DNA of 29,875 nucleotides, taken from a virus. The DNA lies in the IMG/VR virus record IMGVR_UViG_3300009104_000085, positions 1 to 29,875 of that record. One strand, given 5' to 3'. A model generated the notes under the pieces. The model was not told where the DNA came from and ran no database searches. It worked only from the letters and a program-made list of their open reading frames with translations. Shown one piece after another: positions 1 through 7,695 of this stretch; position 1 is the stretch's first letter, and every line of letters starts with the position of its first letter. Position numbers and translations under genes: made by a program.

Positions 1-1950
1 GATCGTACTGGAGATGTTATTAACCATGATGCATGGACAAAATCAAATGGATTAGAGAATTTTAAACAAAATCCTATAATTTTGTTCAATCATGACTATA
101 ATAAGCCGATTGGTCGCGCTACTTCTATGGAAGTGAGCGAACATGGTTTAGAGGTGGGAGCAAAAATCTCTAAATCAGCAGGTGAAATAAAAGATTTAAT
201 AAAAGACGGCGTTCTTGGAGCCTTTTCCGTTGGTTTCAGAGTCAAGGATGCTGATTATAATGATGAAACTGACGGATATAAGATAAAAGACGCCGAACTT
301 TTTGAGGTATCAGTCGTTAGTGTTCCAGCTAACCAGACTGCTATGTTTTCTATTGCGAAATCTTTCGATTCTCAAGAGGAATACGAGGAGTTTAAGAAAA
401 CTTTTATATCTAATAACATGGCTACACCAACAGACACAGTTAATATTGATGAAGTTGGTACGCCACAAGCCACGGATAAAACCGTTTCACAGGAGAAACC
501 TATGTCTAAGGACACAAAAACTCCAGAAGCTGGGTCAGTAGACTTGAAAGCATATGCAGAAGAAATTGCGAAAGCAACTGCTGCAAAGATTGCTATGCAA
601 CAAGCTGAGCAAAAAGCTAAGGAACAATCTGATGCAGAAGAAGCTGCTGAGCTAGAAGCTCAAACTAAAGCAGCTAAAGAAGCTGAAGAAGAAAAAGTGA
701 AGACAATAGTAGAAGTTGGCATGTCTGGAGCTGAAAGGCTTATGGAAGATGTTGAAAAACGTGTTTCTGAAAAGCATGAAGACCTCGAAAAAGTTGTCAA
801 CGAACTTAGAACAGAGCTTACTGAGAAAAAAGACGAAATCGAAGCAATTCGTGAGTCTAAAAGAATTTTTGGTGACAGAAACGACTCTGACTGGAAGAAA
901 GCCTTCGAGAGCGATGTAAATGATGCATGGACTCTAGGGCTAGCTACAGGAAGAGGTTGGGATACTGATTATGCGAAAGATGTAATGCAAAAAGTTAACG
1001 CTCATTCGGGTGTTGGCGTTTCGAGTGCAGATTTCGAGCAAACTGTATCTACAAATGTGGAAAGAGATATCCAGTTGCAGTTAGTACTTGCGCCTCTCTT
1101 TAGAGAGATCACAATGTCTGCTGCTACACAAATCATACCTATCTTACCAGATGCTGGTTATGCTGAATTCGCTTCAGCTCAAACAGCTAGTGGATCATCT
1201 CCACATGGTAACTTAGAAGAAAGAGGAGACACTTATGGCTCACCTTTCGCTGGTGTTGATTTGACTGAGAGAACTCTTTCAACCAAAAAACTTATTTCAC
1301 AATCTTACTTAGGTAATGAAACTGAAGAAGATGCGATTCTACCAATCCTACCTTTAATTAGGGAGTCGGTTGTTAGATCACATGCAAGAGCCGTAGAAAA
1401 TGCGTTACTATTAGGTAACAACGCTGATGGTGCCTTTGGTACTTCAGGAGCATCTTTCGATGGTGTTTGGCATCTAGCTGAAGCTGATAGTGATGTAACA
1501 CAATCAGCAACTGCATTTGCATCTGACTCAATGACAGCACTTAAGCTATTAGCACTAAGAAAGAATATGGGTAAATATGGTATTAACCCATCTGATGTAG
1601 TGTACATAGTATCTTCTACAGCTTATTACAATCTGTTAGAAGATGCTGAGTTCCAAGATGTGAACTTAGTTGGCGATGTAGCAACAAAGCTAAGAGGAGA
1701 AATCGGAAGCGTATTTGGATCTAAAGTCCTAGTATGTGACGAGTTCCCAACTGCGGCAGTAAATATGCCTGCAGCTATAGCAGTGTATCCTAGAAACTAT
1801 GTTGTACCTAGATTAAGAGGTATGACTATAGAGTCTGACTACGAAGTTGCTAATCAAAGAAGAGTTTTGGTTGCTTCACAAAGAATTGGCTTCACCGACA
1901 TGATCGATGGCGCTACTTCTAAATGGGCATATCAATATAAAGGCTCTTAA
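1..1950 (+). CDS. HK97-type prohead protease fused to major capsid protein (5' partial)
   Basis: The frame is open from base 1, so the gene begins upstream; 649 residues are visible. Numbering from base 1, residues 1-125 look like the HK97-family prohead serine protease: the His of FNHDYNKPIG (residue 31), the Ser of GAFSVGF (76) and the Glu of FEVSVVSVP (102) sit where that family's catalytic His-Ser-Glu triad lies. Residues about 180-290 are Ala/Glu/Lys-rich and should form a long helix or coiled coil, like the scaffolding delta domain of HK97 capsid precursors. Residues about 340-649 resemble the HK97-fold capsid family. In capsid assembly the precursor forms the procapsid and the protease then trims the scaffold helix. 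A cut near residues 285-295, between helix and capsid body, is inferred. A TTG at 82 is not the real start because the protease motif is already in progress there. An internal in-frame start at 502 would give a 482-residue capsid protein. The family assignment is firm; the cleavage point is not. Confidence 0.92.
   Translation, partial: DRTGDVINHDAWTKSNGLENFKQNPIILFNHDYNKPIGRATSMEVSEHGLEVGAKISKSAGEIKDLIKDGVLGAFSVGFRVKDADYNDETDGYKIKDAELFEVSVVSVPANQTAMFSIAKSFDSQEEYEEFKKTFISNNMATPTDTVNIDEVGTPQATDKTVSQEKPMSKDTKTPEAGSVDLKAYAEEIAKATAAKIAMQQAEQKAKEQSDAEEAAELEAQTKAAKEAEEEKVKTIVEVGMSGAERLMEDVEKRVSEKHEDLEKVVNELRTELTEKKDEIEAIRESKRIFGDRNDSDWKKAFESDVNDAWTLGLATGRGWDTDYAKDVMQKVNAHSGVGVSSADFEQTVSTNVERDIQLQLVLAPLFREITMSAATQIIPILPDAGYAEFASAQTASGSSPHGNLEERGDTYGSPFAGVDLTERTLSTKKLISQSYLGNETEEDAILPILPLIRESVVRSHARAVENALLLGNNADGAFGTSGASFDGVWHLAEADSDVTQSATAFASDSMTALKLLALRKNMGKYGINPSDVVYIVSSTAYYNLLEDAEFQDVNLVGDVATKLRGEIGSVFGSKVLVCDEFPTAAVNMPAAIAVYPRNYVVPRLRGMTIESDYEVANQRRVLVASQRIGFTDMIDGATSKWAYQYKGS
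491..504 (+). promoter_or_regulatory. Internal in-frame ribosome binding site and ATG for capsid without protease
   Basis: AGGAG at 491-495 lies 6 nt before an ATG at 502 that is in frame with the capsid. The string aggagaaa matches the ribosome sites before the genes at 2011, 4676, 7236 and 20924. It falls at the junction of the protease domain and the scaffold helix, exactly where a separate capsid gene would start. It therefore probably produces a 482-residue capsid precursor in excess over the fused protease form. Chance purine runs occur in AT-rich genes, but the combination of spacing, frame and domain boundary is persuasive. Confidence 0.6.
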
Positions 1951-1960
1951 TAGCTAAATG

Positions 1961-1997
1961 ATTTTACGTGAGGGGAGACTTATCCCCTCACTAAAAT
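1961..1997 (+). terminator. Long hairpin after the capsid gene (terminator or mRNA 3' end)
   Basis: GTGAGGGGA (1968-1976) pairs perfectly with TCCCCTCAC (1983-1991) around a 6-nt loop. After a single bulged C at 1967, the stem continues with the AT pairs of 1961-1966 against 1992-1997. It lies 10 nt past the capsid stop and 3 nt before the ribosome site of the next gene. There is no clear U-run after it, so it may be a partial terminator, a processing site or a stabilising 3' structure for abundant capsid mRNA. Confidence 0.6.
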
Positions 1998-2010
1998 TAA
2001 GAGGAGAAAA

Positions 2011-2622
2011 ATGGCAGATTTAATAACATTACAACAGTATAAGGATTTCGCAGGGTTGACGGGAGTAACGATGGACGCCCGCATTAATGTTATAATTGAT
2101 TCCGTAAGCGAACTTGTTAAAAACTATTGTGGTACTAGTTTTGTAGATGATTATAGTTCCGCAAAAACTGAATATTTTGATATTAAAGATAATTCAACTA
2201 CTAGAGTTATGCTAGATGAAGGGCCTATTAATACGGTAACTTCAGTATCAGAAAGAGAATCACAAGCAGATTCATATGTTACACTAATCACAGAAAATTC
2301 TGACAGTAGTGGTAAATATGAATATATTGTTGATACTATGACTGATAGTATAATTCGTACTAATGAAGATGTTGATAAAGCATTTCCAAGAGGGAGAAAA
2401 GCTGTAAAAGTAGTATATACTGCTGGATATAGCGCTTGTCCCGAAGATTTAAAACTAGCAATTTTTGATTTAGTTAAATACTATCTTAAAGATGAACGAA
2501 AAGAACGATTACAAATTGCAGGAGCAATGATTGAAAACCCTGTATCGACTAGCATTAAAAATAATGCAGGATTCCCAGATCACATAAAAAGAATACTGGA
2601 TATGTACAAGGTTTATAAATAA
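2011..2622 (+). CDS. Head-tail connector (HK97 gp6-like adaptor)
   Basis: This 203-residue protein follows the capsid gene, the usual place of the adaptor that forms a ring under the portal. The N-terminus (LQQYKDFAGL, then a helix ending in LVKNYCG) and the later segment VVYTAGYSACPEDLKLAIFD followed by LVKYYLKDER resemble the gp6-like connector family: a short helix, a beta-rich middle, then helices that pack in the ring. The middle, residues about 45-125, is acidic and beta-prone and longer than in the smallest family members. The start is ATG 2011, 5 nt after GAGGAG. The stop overlaps the next start by one base, suggesting coupled translation. The call rests on motifs and position; no catalytic function is expected. 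Confidence 0.75.
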   Translation: MADLITLQQYKDFAGLTGVTMDARINVIIDSVSELVKNYCGTSFVDDYSSAKTEYFDIKDNSTTRVMLDEGPINTVTSVSERESQADSYVTLITENSDSSGKYEYIVDTMTDSIIRTNEDVDKAFPRGRKAVKVVYTAGYSACPEDLKLAIFDLVKYYLKDERKERLQIAGAMIENPVSTSIKNNAGFPDHIKRILDMYKVYK

Positions 2623-4148
2623 TGGGAAGAAAAAAGAAAGGTCAATCTAGTCTTACAAAAGCAATTACAGAAGCCGCTGGACCTGGTGATAGTAACCGAA
2701 ACTTTAATAAAGTAATGGCGACTCAAAAAAAGGAATTTGGAGCTGCTTTGGCTACGGGAGATCAGGAAAAATACATTAACCAAAAATTAACAGGAGCAGT
2801 AGAGAAATCTTCCTTATTTAAGTGTTTTAGAGAAGTATTTGATACAGCCGAAGAGTTTGAACGATGGATGGTAGAGAATAAAGACGCAATAGATGCCCTT
2901 GATGGTAGAACTAAAGCTTCTTTACTTAATGCTTTAAATGCTTTATATGTACCATTAACAGGAATGACTATAGGGAAAGCTGGTTATAACATTGATCATA
3001 CTGATATAAGTAATATGGCTTCAAAAGCAGTTGCTATGTATATAGTTTTACAAGAAACAAAACTAGAATTAGGAAATCGCCCTTCAGAGAAGGGTAGAAA
3101 AAGAATGACAACAAATGATAAGGGTAAAAGAGTACCTATAGGATCAGCAAGAAGTTCAGGAGTAGAGTTCATTTTTAATCAAGCAGAAGCTGGATTAGAC
3201 GAAGTAATAAGTAAAATTCAAAGCGCAATAGGTATAATGGAATATTTAACTCATGCTTATGCAAATGGAAAAGAACCTACAGCAGAACAAGTAGAAAAAG
3301 ATTATGAAGAATATGTTAAATCAAAAGGTGAAACATGGAACTTAACAACTTTTAAAAGAAAAATTATAGATTCTGCTGCAGGAAACGCCGAGCAAGTATG
3401 GACTGTAATGTCAGAAGATACAAATAAAGTTCAAAAAGGATTTTTTGAGGGTACATTGCCACATTGGTTAAATGATTTAATACCTGGCAGAAGCCCTTTT
3501 GGTGGAAAAGGAATGGAGGAGGCTCTAGAAAGAATAGATGCTTTACATTCTAAAACAATAGAGAATACTAAAATAGTAGGTTCAGTCCCTATAGAAAATG
3601 AAATAGTAGACCAAATTGCCAAAGCTGCTATAGGAATAAAGCCTAGAAAATATGCGCCTACTCCTAAAAAGGGGAAAGTGCCTATAAAAATGAAACAGCC
3701 ATCAACAGCTGGCGTACGTGCTGCAATGAAAAGACATACAAGGGAAGTCGGCAGAGCAAAAGAAAAGTTAGATTCAGTACGACAAAAAGCTCAAGGTAGA
3801 CTGGTTAAAACAGTAGAAACAAATGTTGATGACTTAAGAGAAACAGCTAAAATAAGAGCAGCTATTAATAGAAAACTTCCTACAGAACTAAGAAAGAATA
3901 TGGTAAGACCTGCTTTAATGAATAGAACAGGAAGATTTGCTAATTCAGTAAAATTAGAAACTTTAACAGCTACTCAAGCTGGAATGGCAGGACAGTACTC
4001 TTACTTGTTAAGCCCTTATGAGACATTCGAAAGTAAAGGAAAACGAAAATGGCCTTTAGCATATAATCCTAAACCTTTAATATCAAAAAGTATTAGAAAT
4101 ATAGCTATAGGATTTATGAAAGCAAAATTAACACTTAGGAGAATATAA
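2622..4148 (+). CDS. Neck / tail-completion protein with large N-terminal extension
   Basis: This is a 508-residue, lysine-rich protein. The C-terminus (about residues 410-505) contains a NRTGRFANSV motif, a YSYLLSPYETFE stretch, and a helix rich in KPLISKSIRNIA. This pattern fits neck or tail-completion proteins related to the HK97 gp10 family, which join the head to the tail. Those proteins are commonly only about 100-200 residues long, so the first 400 residues here are extra. They are mainly helical, include a very basic stretch around residues 345-365 (PRKYAPTPKKGKVPIKMK), and show no enzyme motif I recognise. Position between adaptor and tail terminator supports a neck role. ATG 2622 overlaps the preceding TAA, and the end overlaps the next ATG by one base. 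The role is moderately supported by position; the N-terminal function is unknown. Confidence 0.55.
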   Translation: MGRKKKGQSSLTKAITEAAGPGDSNRNFNKVMATQKKEFGAALATGDQEKYINQKLTGAVEKSSLFKCFREVFDTAEEFERWMVENKDAIDALDGRTKASLLNALNALYVPLTGMTIGKAGYNIDHTDISNMASKAVAMYIVLQETKLELGNRPSEKGRKRMTTNDKGKRVPIGSARSSGVEFIFNQAEAGLDEVISKIQSAIGIMEYLTHAYANGKEPTAEQVEKDYEEYVKSKGETWNLTTFKRKIIDSAAGNAEQVWTVMSEDTNKVQKGFFEGTLPHWLNDLIPGRSPFGGKGMEEALERIDALHSKTIENTKIVGSVPIENEIVDQIAKAAIGIKPRKYAPTPKKGKVPIKMKQPSTAGVRAAMKRHTREVGRAKEKLDSVRQKAQGRLVKTVETNVDDLRETAKIRAAINRKLPTELRKNMVRPALMNRTGRFANSVKLETLTATQAGMAGQYSYLLSPYETFESKGKRKWPLAYNPKPLISKSIRNIAIGFMKAKLTLRRI

Positions 4149-4603
4149 TGGTATCAACATATAGAACAGCAAGAAAAAAGATTGTTGATGCCTTAGTAAA
4201 AGAATTAAAAACGAGTATAAATGGGGTTGCCCCTTATAACTCGAACATATTTAACAATGCTGATGGGCATTTAAAATTTTTAGATACAATCAACGAATAC
4301 CCACAAGTATGTGTGGTAGCAGGAGATGAAACTAGACAGTATCAGCCCGACGGCTTTAAATGGAGGTTTCTGCAACTCGAAATTAGATGTTATATCGAAA
4401 ACGAAGCAGATCCTCAAGAGGTTCTAGCCCTTTTAATGGAAGATATAGAAAGGGTAATAGATAATAATGATGTTTTGACTTACGATGATACAGTAAGTCC
4501 AGCATTAAATACAACTTCCTTAACTTTACAAACATTGACTACTGATGAGGGCGCATTAGCCCCAATTGGAATAGGGTCATTAGTTTTAGAGTGTAGGTAT
4601 TAA
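4148..4603 (+). CDS. Tail terminator protein (gpU-like)
   Basis: This 151-residue protein sits just before the tail tube gene, where siphophages encode the tail terminator that caps the tube and joins it to the neck. An N-terminal helix (TYRTARKKIVDALVKELKT) is followed by alternating beta segments: YPQVCVVAGDE, then WRFLQLEIRCYIENEADPQE, then a helix LALLMEDIERVID, and finally SLVLECRY. This alpha-beta order (input, beta, helix, beta) is typical of terminator proteins. The start overlaps the preceding stop by one base. The following 72 nt hold the ribosome site for the tube gene and no other feature I could identify. Fairly sure of the family, based on layout and position. Confidence 0.68.
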   Translation: MVSTYRTARKKIVDALVKELKTSINGVAPYNSNIFNNADGHLKFLDTINEYPQVCVVAGDETRQYQPDGFKWRFLQLEIRCYIENEADPQEVLALLMEDIERVIDNNDVLTYDDTVSPALNTTSLTLQTLTTDEGALAPIGIGSLVLECRY

Positions 4604-4675
4604 AAATCGAAATTACAAAGCAGATAAAAATCTAGCTAAGTACTTTCAAAGACTAAAAAAGATAGGAGAAAAGCA

Positions 4676-6316
4676 ATGGCTTTAAATCTTTCAAGAAATA
4701 CGAAAGTATTTGTAAGCAGCGTAAATGGAGTCCCCACTGCAGGTGGAGGAATTCTGACAGCTTATGTTAGTACTAAAGGTACTGGATATGCTGTAGGAGA
4801 TATTGTCACTTTAGGTACAACTTCAGGTTCTGGAGCAAATGCAAAATGTATTGTACTATCTGTATCAGGTTCTGGAGCAGTAGAAACAGTAGCTATTCCT
4901 AACAACTTTCGAGGAAATGGCTTTGTAGCTGATGAAACCGCAACAGAAACTGCAGTAGAAAACTATGCTGGAACTAATAATGGTTCAGCTAGTGGATTGA
5001 TTGTTACAGCTAAAACTGTAACAGGTACAACTACAGCAGAAGGAGCAAGAGCTGGAACAGGACGTTTCAGAGGTAACTCAACTGCAGCCAATACTTTTAG
5101 AGTTGGTGTATTAGACGGTTATAGTTTCTCTCAAGGAAGTGAATCAACTGATGTAACAATCAATGAAGCTGGTTCTGCACCAAATCGTGGATCAAAAAGA
5201 TTCAACGATGCATTACCTCCTGCAGAATGGTCATTTGGAACTTATGTTCGACCATTTAAGCACGGAGCTGCAAGTTTCAGAGCAGACGGAACATATGATA
5301 TGGTAGAAAATATACTATGGTCTGCACTAGCAGGTACAGGGCTATCAGATGCCTCAGGCTCTGCTGTAGCAACAAGCACAGGAACAGCTAATGGAGCATT
5401 AGTAGACTTTGTAGAATCAGATGTTCACGAACTTATGAAACTAAATATCTTCTTTGCCTTAGAAAATACAACTTACAGACTGAATGATGCTCAAATCAAT
5501 CAGGCTGAAATTGATTTTTCTATCGATGGAATTGCACAAATCACATGGAGTGGTAATGCAACTACTATTGACCAAGTAACAACTGCATATGAAGATCCTT
5601 CTAAGTATCAAATCGAAGCATATGATGCTGATGGAGCGAGTTTGACTCACTCTAGTGGAAGTACAGATACTTATGTAGAAAACTACAACTTTGCAGATAC
5701 AGTTGGCCCAAGTGATGCTGATTACTTAAGAAATAAATTATCGTCTCTATACTTAGATGCTGATGCCCAAGGTGGCGGAAATGCATCTGGAGGACTAGAT
5801 GATAGAACTTATGATATTAATATCACAGGTGGTTCAATAACAATAGCTAATAATGTTACTTATGTAACACCAGAAACAATTGGTATTGTTGATAAACCAA
5901 TAGGATCATTTACAGGAGCAAGAACTATTACTGGTTCTTTAAATATGTATTTAGATACGAAATCTAATGGTTCTAATCAGCTATTAACAGATTTAGCAGC
6001 AGCGACTGACCTTGTTACAAACGTATTTGACTTACGTTTATACATGGGTGTAGCTGGTGCAGTTGGTTCCGATGGCGATGCTATGGGATCAGATGACTTC
6101 ACAGCGCCGGGCGTAGAATTTAATATGCCTAGATGTCACTTACAAGTACCAACAATTGAAACAGGCGATTTAATCTCAACAACAGTAGAATTTGCTGCTC
6201 ACGGTAGCGATCTTCTAACTGGAGATGAAATGAAAGTTAAATATTTAGGCTCTACTTCTCACACTCAAACTGGTTATGCAGCGAGTGGATCAGGAGACAG
6301 ATCAGTAGCGTCTTAA
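4676..6316 (+). CDS. Major tail tube protein with inserted glycine-rich module
   Basis: A 546-residue protein preceded by TAGGAGAAA. The start (LNLSRNTKVFVSS) and the later block FRVGVLDGYSFSQGSESTDV match the pattern of phage tail tube proteins, as do the EWSFGTYVRPF stretch and the C-terminal run of GSFTGARTITGSLNMYLD and CHLQVPTIETGDLISTTVEF. These proteins stack as hexameric rings to form the tube. Between the first strand and the rest, residues about 17-115 hold an insert: a glycine-rich segment with KGTGYAVGDIVTL and SVSGSGAVETVAI, resembling a module also seen in the tail tip gene downstream. The insert would probably project from the tube surface. No sheath or contractile motif is present. 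The tube assignment is good; the surface role of the insert is inferred. Confidence 0.78.
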   Translation: MALNLSRNTKVFVSSVNGVPTAGGGILTAYVSTKGTGYAVGDIVTLGTTSGSGANAKCIVLSVSGSGAVETVAIPNNFRGNGFVADETATETAVENYAGTNNGSASGLIVTAKTVTGTTTAEGARAGTGRFRGNSTAANTFRVGVLDGYSFSQGSESTDVTINEAGSAPNRGSKRFNDALPPAEWSFGTYVRPFKHGAASFRADGTYDMVENILWSALAGTGLSDASGSAVATSTGTANGALVDFVESDVHELMKLNIFFALENTTYRLNDAQINQAEIDFSIDGIAQITWSGNATTIDQVTTAYEDPSKYQIEAYDADGASLTHSSGSTDTYVENYNFADTVGPSDADYLRNKLSSLYLDADAQGGGNASGGLDDRTYDINITGGSITIANNVTYVTPETIGIVDKPIGSFTGARTITGSLNMYLDTKSNGSNQLLTDLAAATDLVTNVFDLRLYMGVAGAVGSDGDAMGSDDFTAPGVEFNMPRCHLQVPTIETGDLISTTVEFAAHGSDLLTGDEMKVKYLGSTSHTQTGYAASGSGDRSVAS

Positions 6317-6319
6317 AAA

Positions 6320-7225
6320 ATGTCTTATAGTTTTCTTCGTGAGAGTAAACTATACATAGTGTATGGCGGGAACAAGTATAGAATCTATACTTCTTCCGCC
6401 ATCTCTTTTGATCAAACATTTGCGGAAGATTCGTATTCAGTAAAGACTTTACACGATCAATCAAAAATGTTTGAAGGATCAACTATAACAAAAGCTAATC
6501 CAGCTTCGTTTAGTTTTGATGTTCCTTTAACAATTGAAAAAGATGAGTCTGTTGTAATAGAATTATTGGGTGATGTAACTAATGAACAGTTAAAATCATT
6601 TGATATCTATGTACAAACAGGAAGCAGTACTTTCAAATTAGAAAGTGCAGTAATTACTAGTGGTAGTTTTGATTTTGTACCTCAAAATCAATTTACAGTT
6701 AGATTAGAAGGAGAAGGAACTAAATTATCGAGAGTTGGAGATGAAAGCTATTCAATTCCCGGAAGCGCTCGATCTGAGTCTTCCACAAGAACCCCTCTAA
6801 TAGTCTACCCTGTTATTACAGCAGATAGCTTAAATATGAATAATATTATAAGCGTTAATTTAAATCTGCAAAATAATATAGAGTGGACTCCTTACGAAAA
6901 CCTTCATAGTAGTTTATCAGTAACTAATTCTAGTAATGCTATGTTTCCTGCAAATTATGTACTGAGTAATCGTATATTATCGGGAGAAATACGACAGTAC
7001 CAACAAGATAATAATATAACACAATTTGATGATTTTAGTACTAATACTGATTTAACTATTATTGCAAAAAATACATCTGGAGATGCTAACTTTTTCGAAG
7101 TTGAAATCAACCCAGTAATGTACACAGCTAGAATGGAACCATCTGAGATTTATACTCAAAGCTATGACTATAGATCTTTAGATAATACTGACCCAGTAAC
7201 TACTCAAATCTCATATTCAACTTAG
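6320..7225 (+). CDS. Second tail tube-like protein
   Basis: A 301-residue beta-rich protein beginning 3 nt after the tube gene stop, with no ribosome site of its own, so it probably relies on coupled translation. Residues about 50-145 (PASFSFDVPLTIEKDESVV, SFDIYVQTGSSTFKLESAV, NQFTVRLEGEGTKLSRV) have the strand pattern and glycine placement of a tail tube domain. The second half (about 165-290), with VNLNLQNNIEWTPYEN and FEVEINPVMYTARMEPS, looks like a further copy of a related fold. It could be a minor tube protein, such as a tube initiator or terminal ring. This family is not one I can name with certainty. An RNA hairpin lies inside the first 30 codons. Confidence 0.5.
   Translation: MSYSFLRESKLYIVYGGNKYRIYTSSAISFDQTFAEDSYSVKTLHDQSKMFEGSTITKANPASFSFDVPLTIEKDESVVIELLGDVTNEQLKSFDIYVQTGSSTFKLESAVITSGSFDFVPQNQFTVRLEGEGTKLSRVGDESYSIPGSARSESSTRTPLIVYPVITADSLNMNNIISVNLNLQNNIEWTPYENLHSSLSVTNSSNAMFPANYVLSNRILSGEIRQYQQDNNITQFDDFSTNTDLTIIAKNTSGDANFFEVEINPVMYTARMEPSEIYTQSYDYRSLDNTDPVTTQISYST
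6363..6402 (+). other. Strong RNA hairpin inside the start of the second tube-like gene
   Basis: ATGGCGGGA (6363-6371) pairs with TTCCGCCAT (6394-6402, one G-T pair), and AAGTATA (6374-6380) pairs with TATACTT (6386-6392), separated by a small internal loop, with a GAATC loop on top. The stem is about 16 bp long and is followed by CTCTTTTG, a weak U-run. It lies 43 nt into the coding sequence just after the tube gene, so it may reduce transcription or translation of this minor gene. That role is inferred from position. Confidence 0.45.
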
Positions 7226-7235
7226 GAGAATATAA

Positions 7236-7685
7236 ATGGAACTAAAAAGCCTGTTGGTCGACAGTAAGACCACTTGGGTTGAGTTTCCTGGTCTTGATGG
7301 ATTTGAAGTTGAACTAGCGAATCTCTCCCGAAAAGAATTAGTAAATCTTAGAAAAAAATGTACTCAAAATAAATTTAATAGAAAAACTAGACAGTTTGAA
7401 GAACAATTAGATGATGATAAATTTGTAATAGAATTTACACAATCAACTGTAAAAGGTTGGAGAGGTCTCAAACTAAAATACTTAGAAGATTTAGTTTTAG
7501 TTGATTTAAAAGGACAAAATACAGAAACTGAATTAGACTATTCTGATGAAAATGCAAAAGAACTTGTAGAAAATTCAAGTGAATTTGATAATTGGCTCAA
7601 TGAGGTAGTCTTTGACTTGGATAATTTTCGTACAGAAGAGCAAAAAGAAGCTAATAAAGAAACTAAAAATATACCTGGATCATAA
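7236..7685 (+). CDS. Tail assembly chaperone, upstream frame (gpG-like)
   Basis: A 149-residue acidic protein after a TAGGAGAA ribosome site that overlaps the preceding stop. It lies between tube and tape measure, where almost all long-tailed phages encode an assembly chaperone that coats the tape measure. The segment WVEFPGLDGFEVELANLSRK resembles the beta start of gpG-type chaperones, and the rest is helical and rich in Glu/Asp/Lys. The stop at 7683-7685 lies 10 nt before the second chaperone frame's ATG (7696). In many phages the two are joined by a programmed frameshift; here the reading would have to shift +1 or -2, at an A-rich stretch between 7641 and 7670. Confidence 0.7.
   Translation: MELKSLLVDSKTTWVEFPGLDGFEVELANLSRKELVNLRKKCTQNKFNRKTRQFEEQLDDDKFVIEFTQSTVKGWRGLKLKYLEDLVLVDLKGQNTETELDYSDENAKELVENSSEFDNWLNEVVFDLDNFRTEEQKEANKETKNIPGS
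7641..7670 (+). other. Candidate +1/-2 frameshift region between chaperone frames
   Basis: The upstream frame reads through 7641-7682 and the downstream frame is open from 7609. The zone contains A-runs at 7642-7646 and 7665-7669 and an AAAG, where a lysine tRNA on AAA could re-pair one base downstream as AAG or AAA. A -1 shift would not join these frames; +1 or -2 is needed. No strong downstream stem was recognised. The alternative is a separate start at ATG 7696. Confidence 0.35.
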
Positions 7686-7695
7686 TAGAGTAGGT

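Noticed and set aside
82-84. TTG at 82 as the start of the first gene
   Set aside because: The frame is open to base 1 and already encodes protease-like sequence (NPIILFNHDY) before this codon.
302-919. Small + strand frames inside the protease-capsid gene
   Set aside because: They lie in other frames of a clearly coding gene and have no family features or convincing ribosome sites.
4676-6316. Tail sheath (contractile myovirus) interpretation
   Set aside because: The protein matches tube patterns (VPTIETGDLISTTVEF and strand order), and no sheath or baseplate-wedge genes accompany it.
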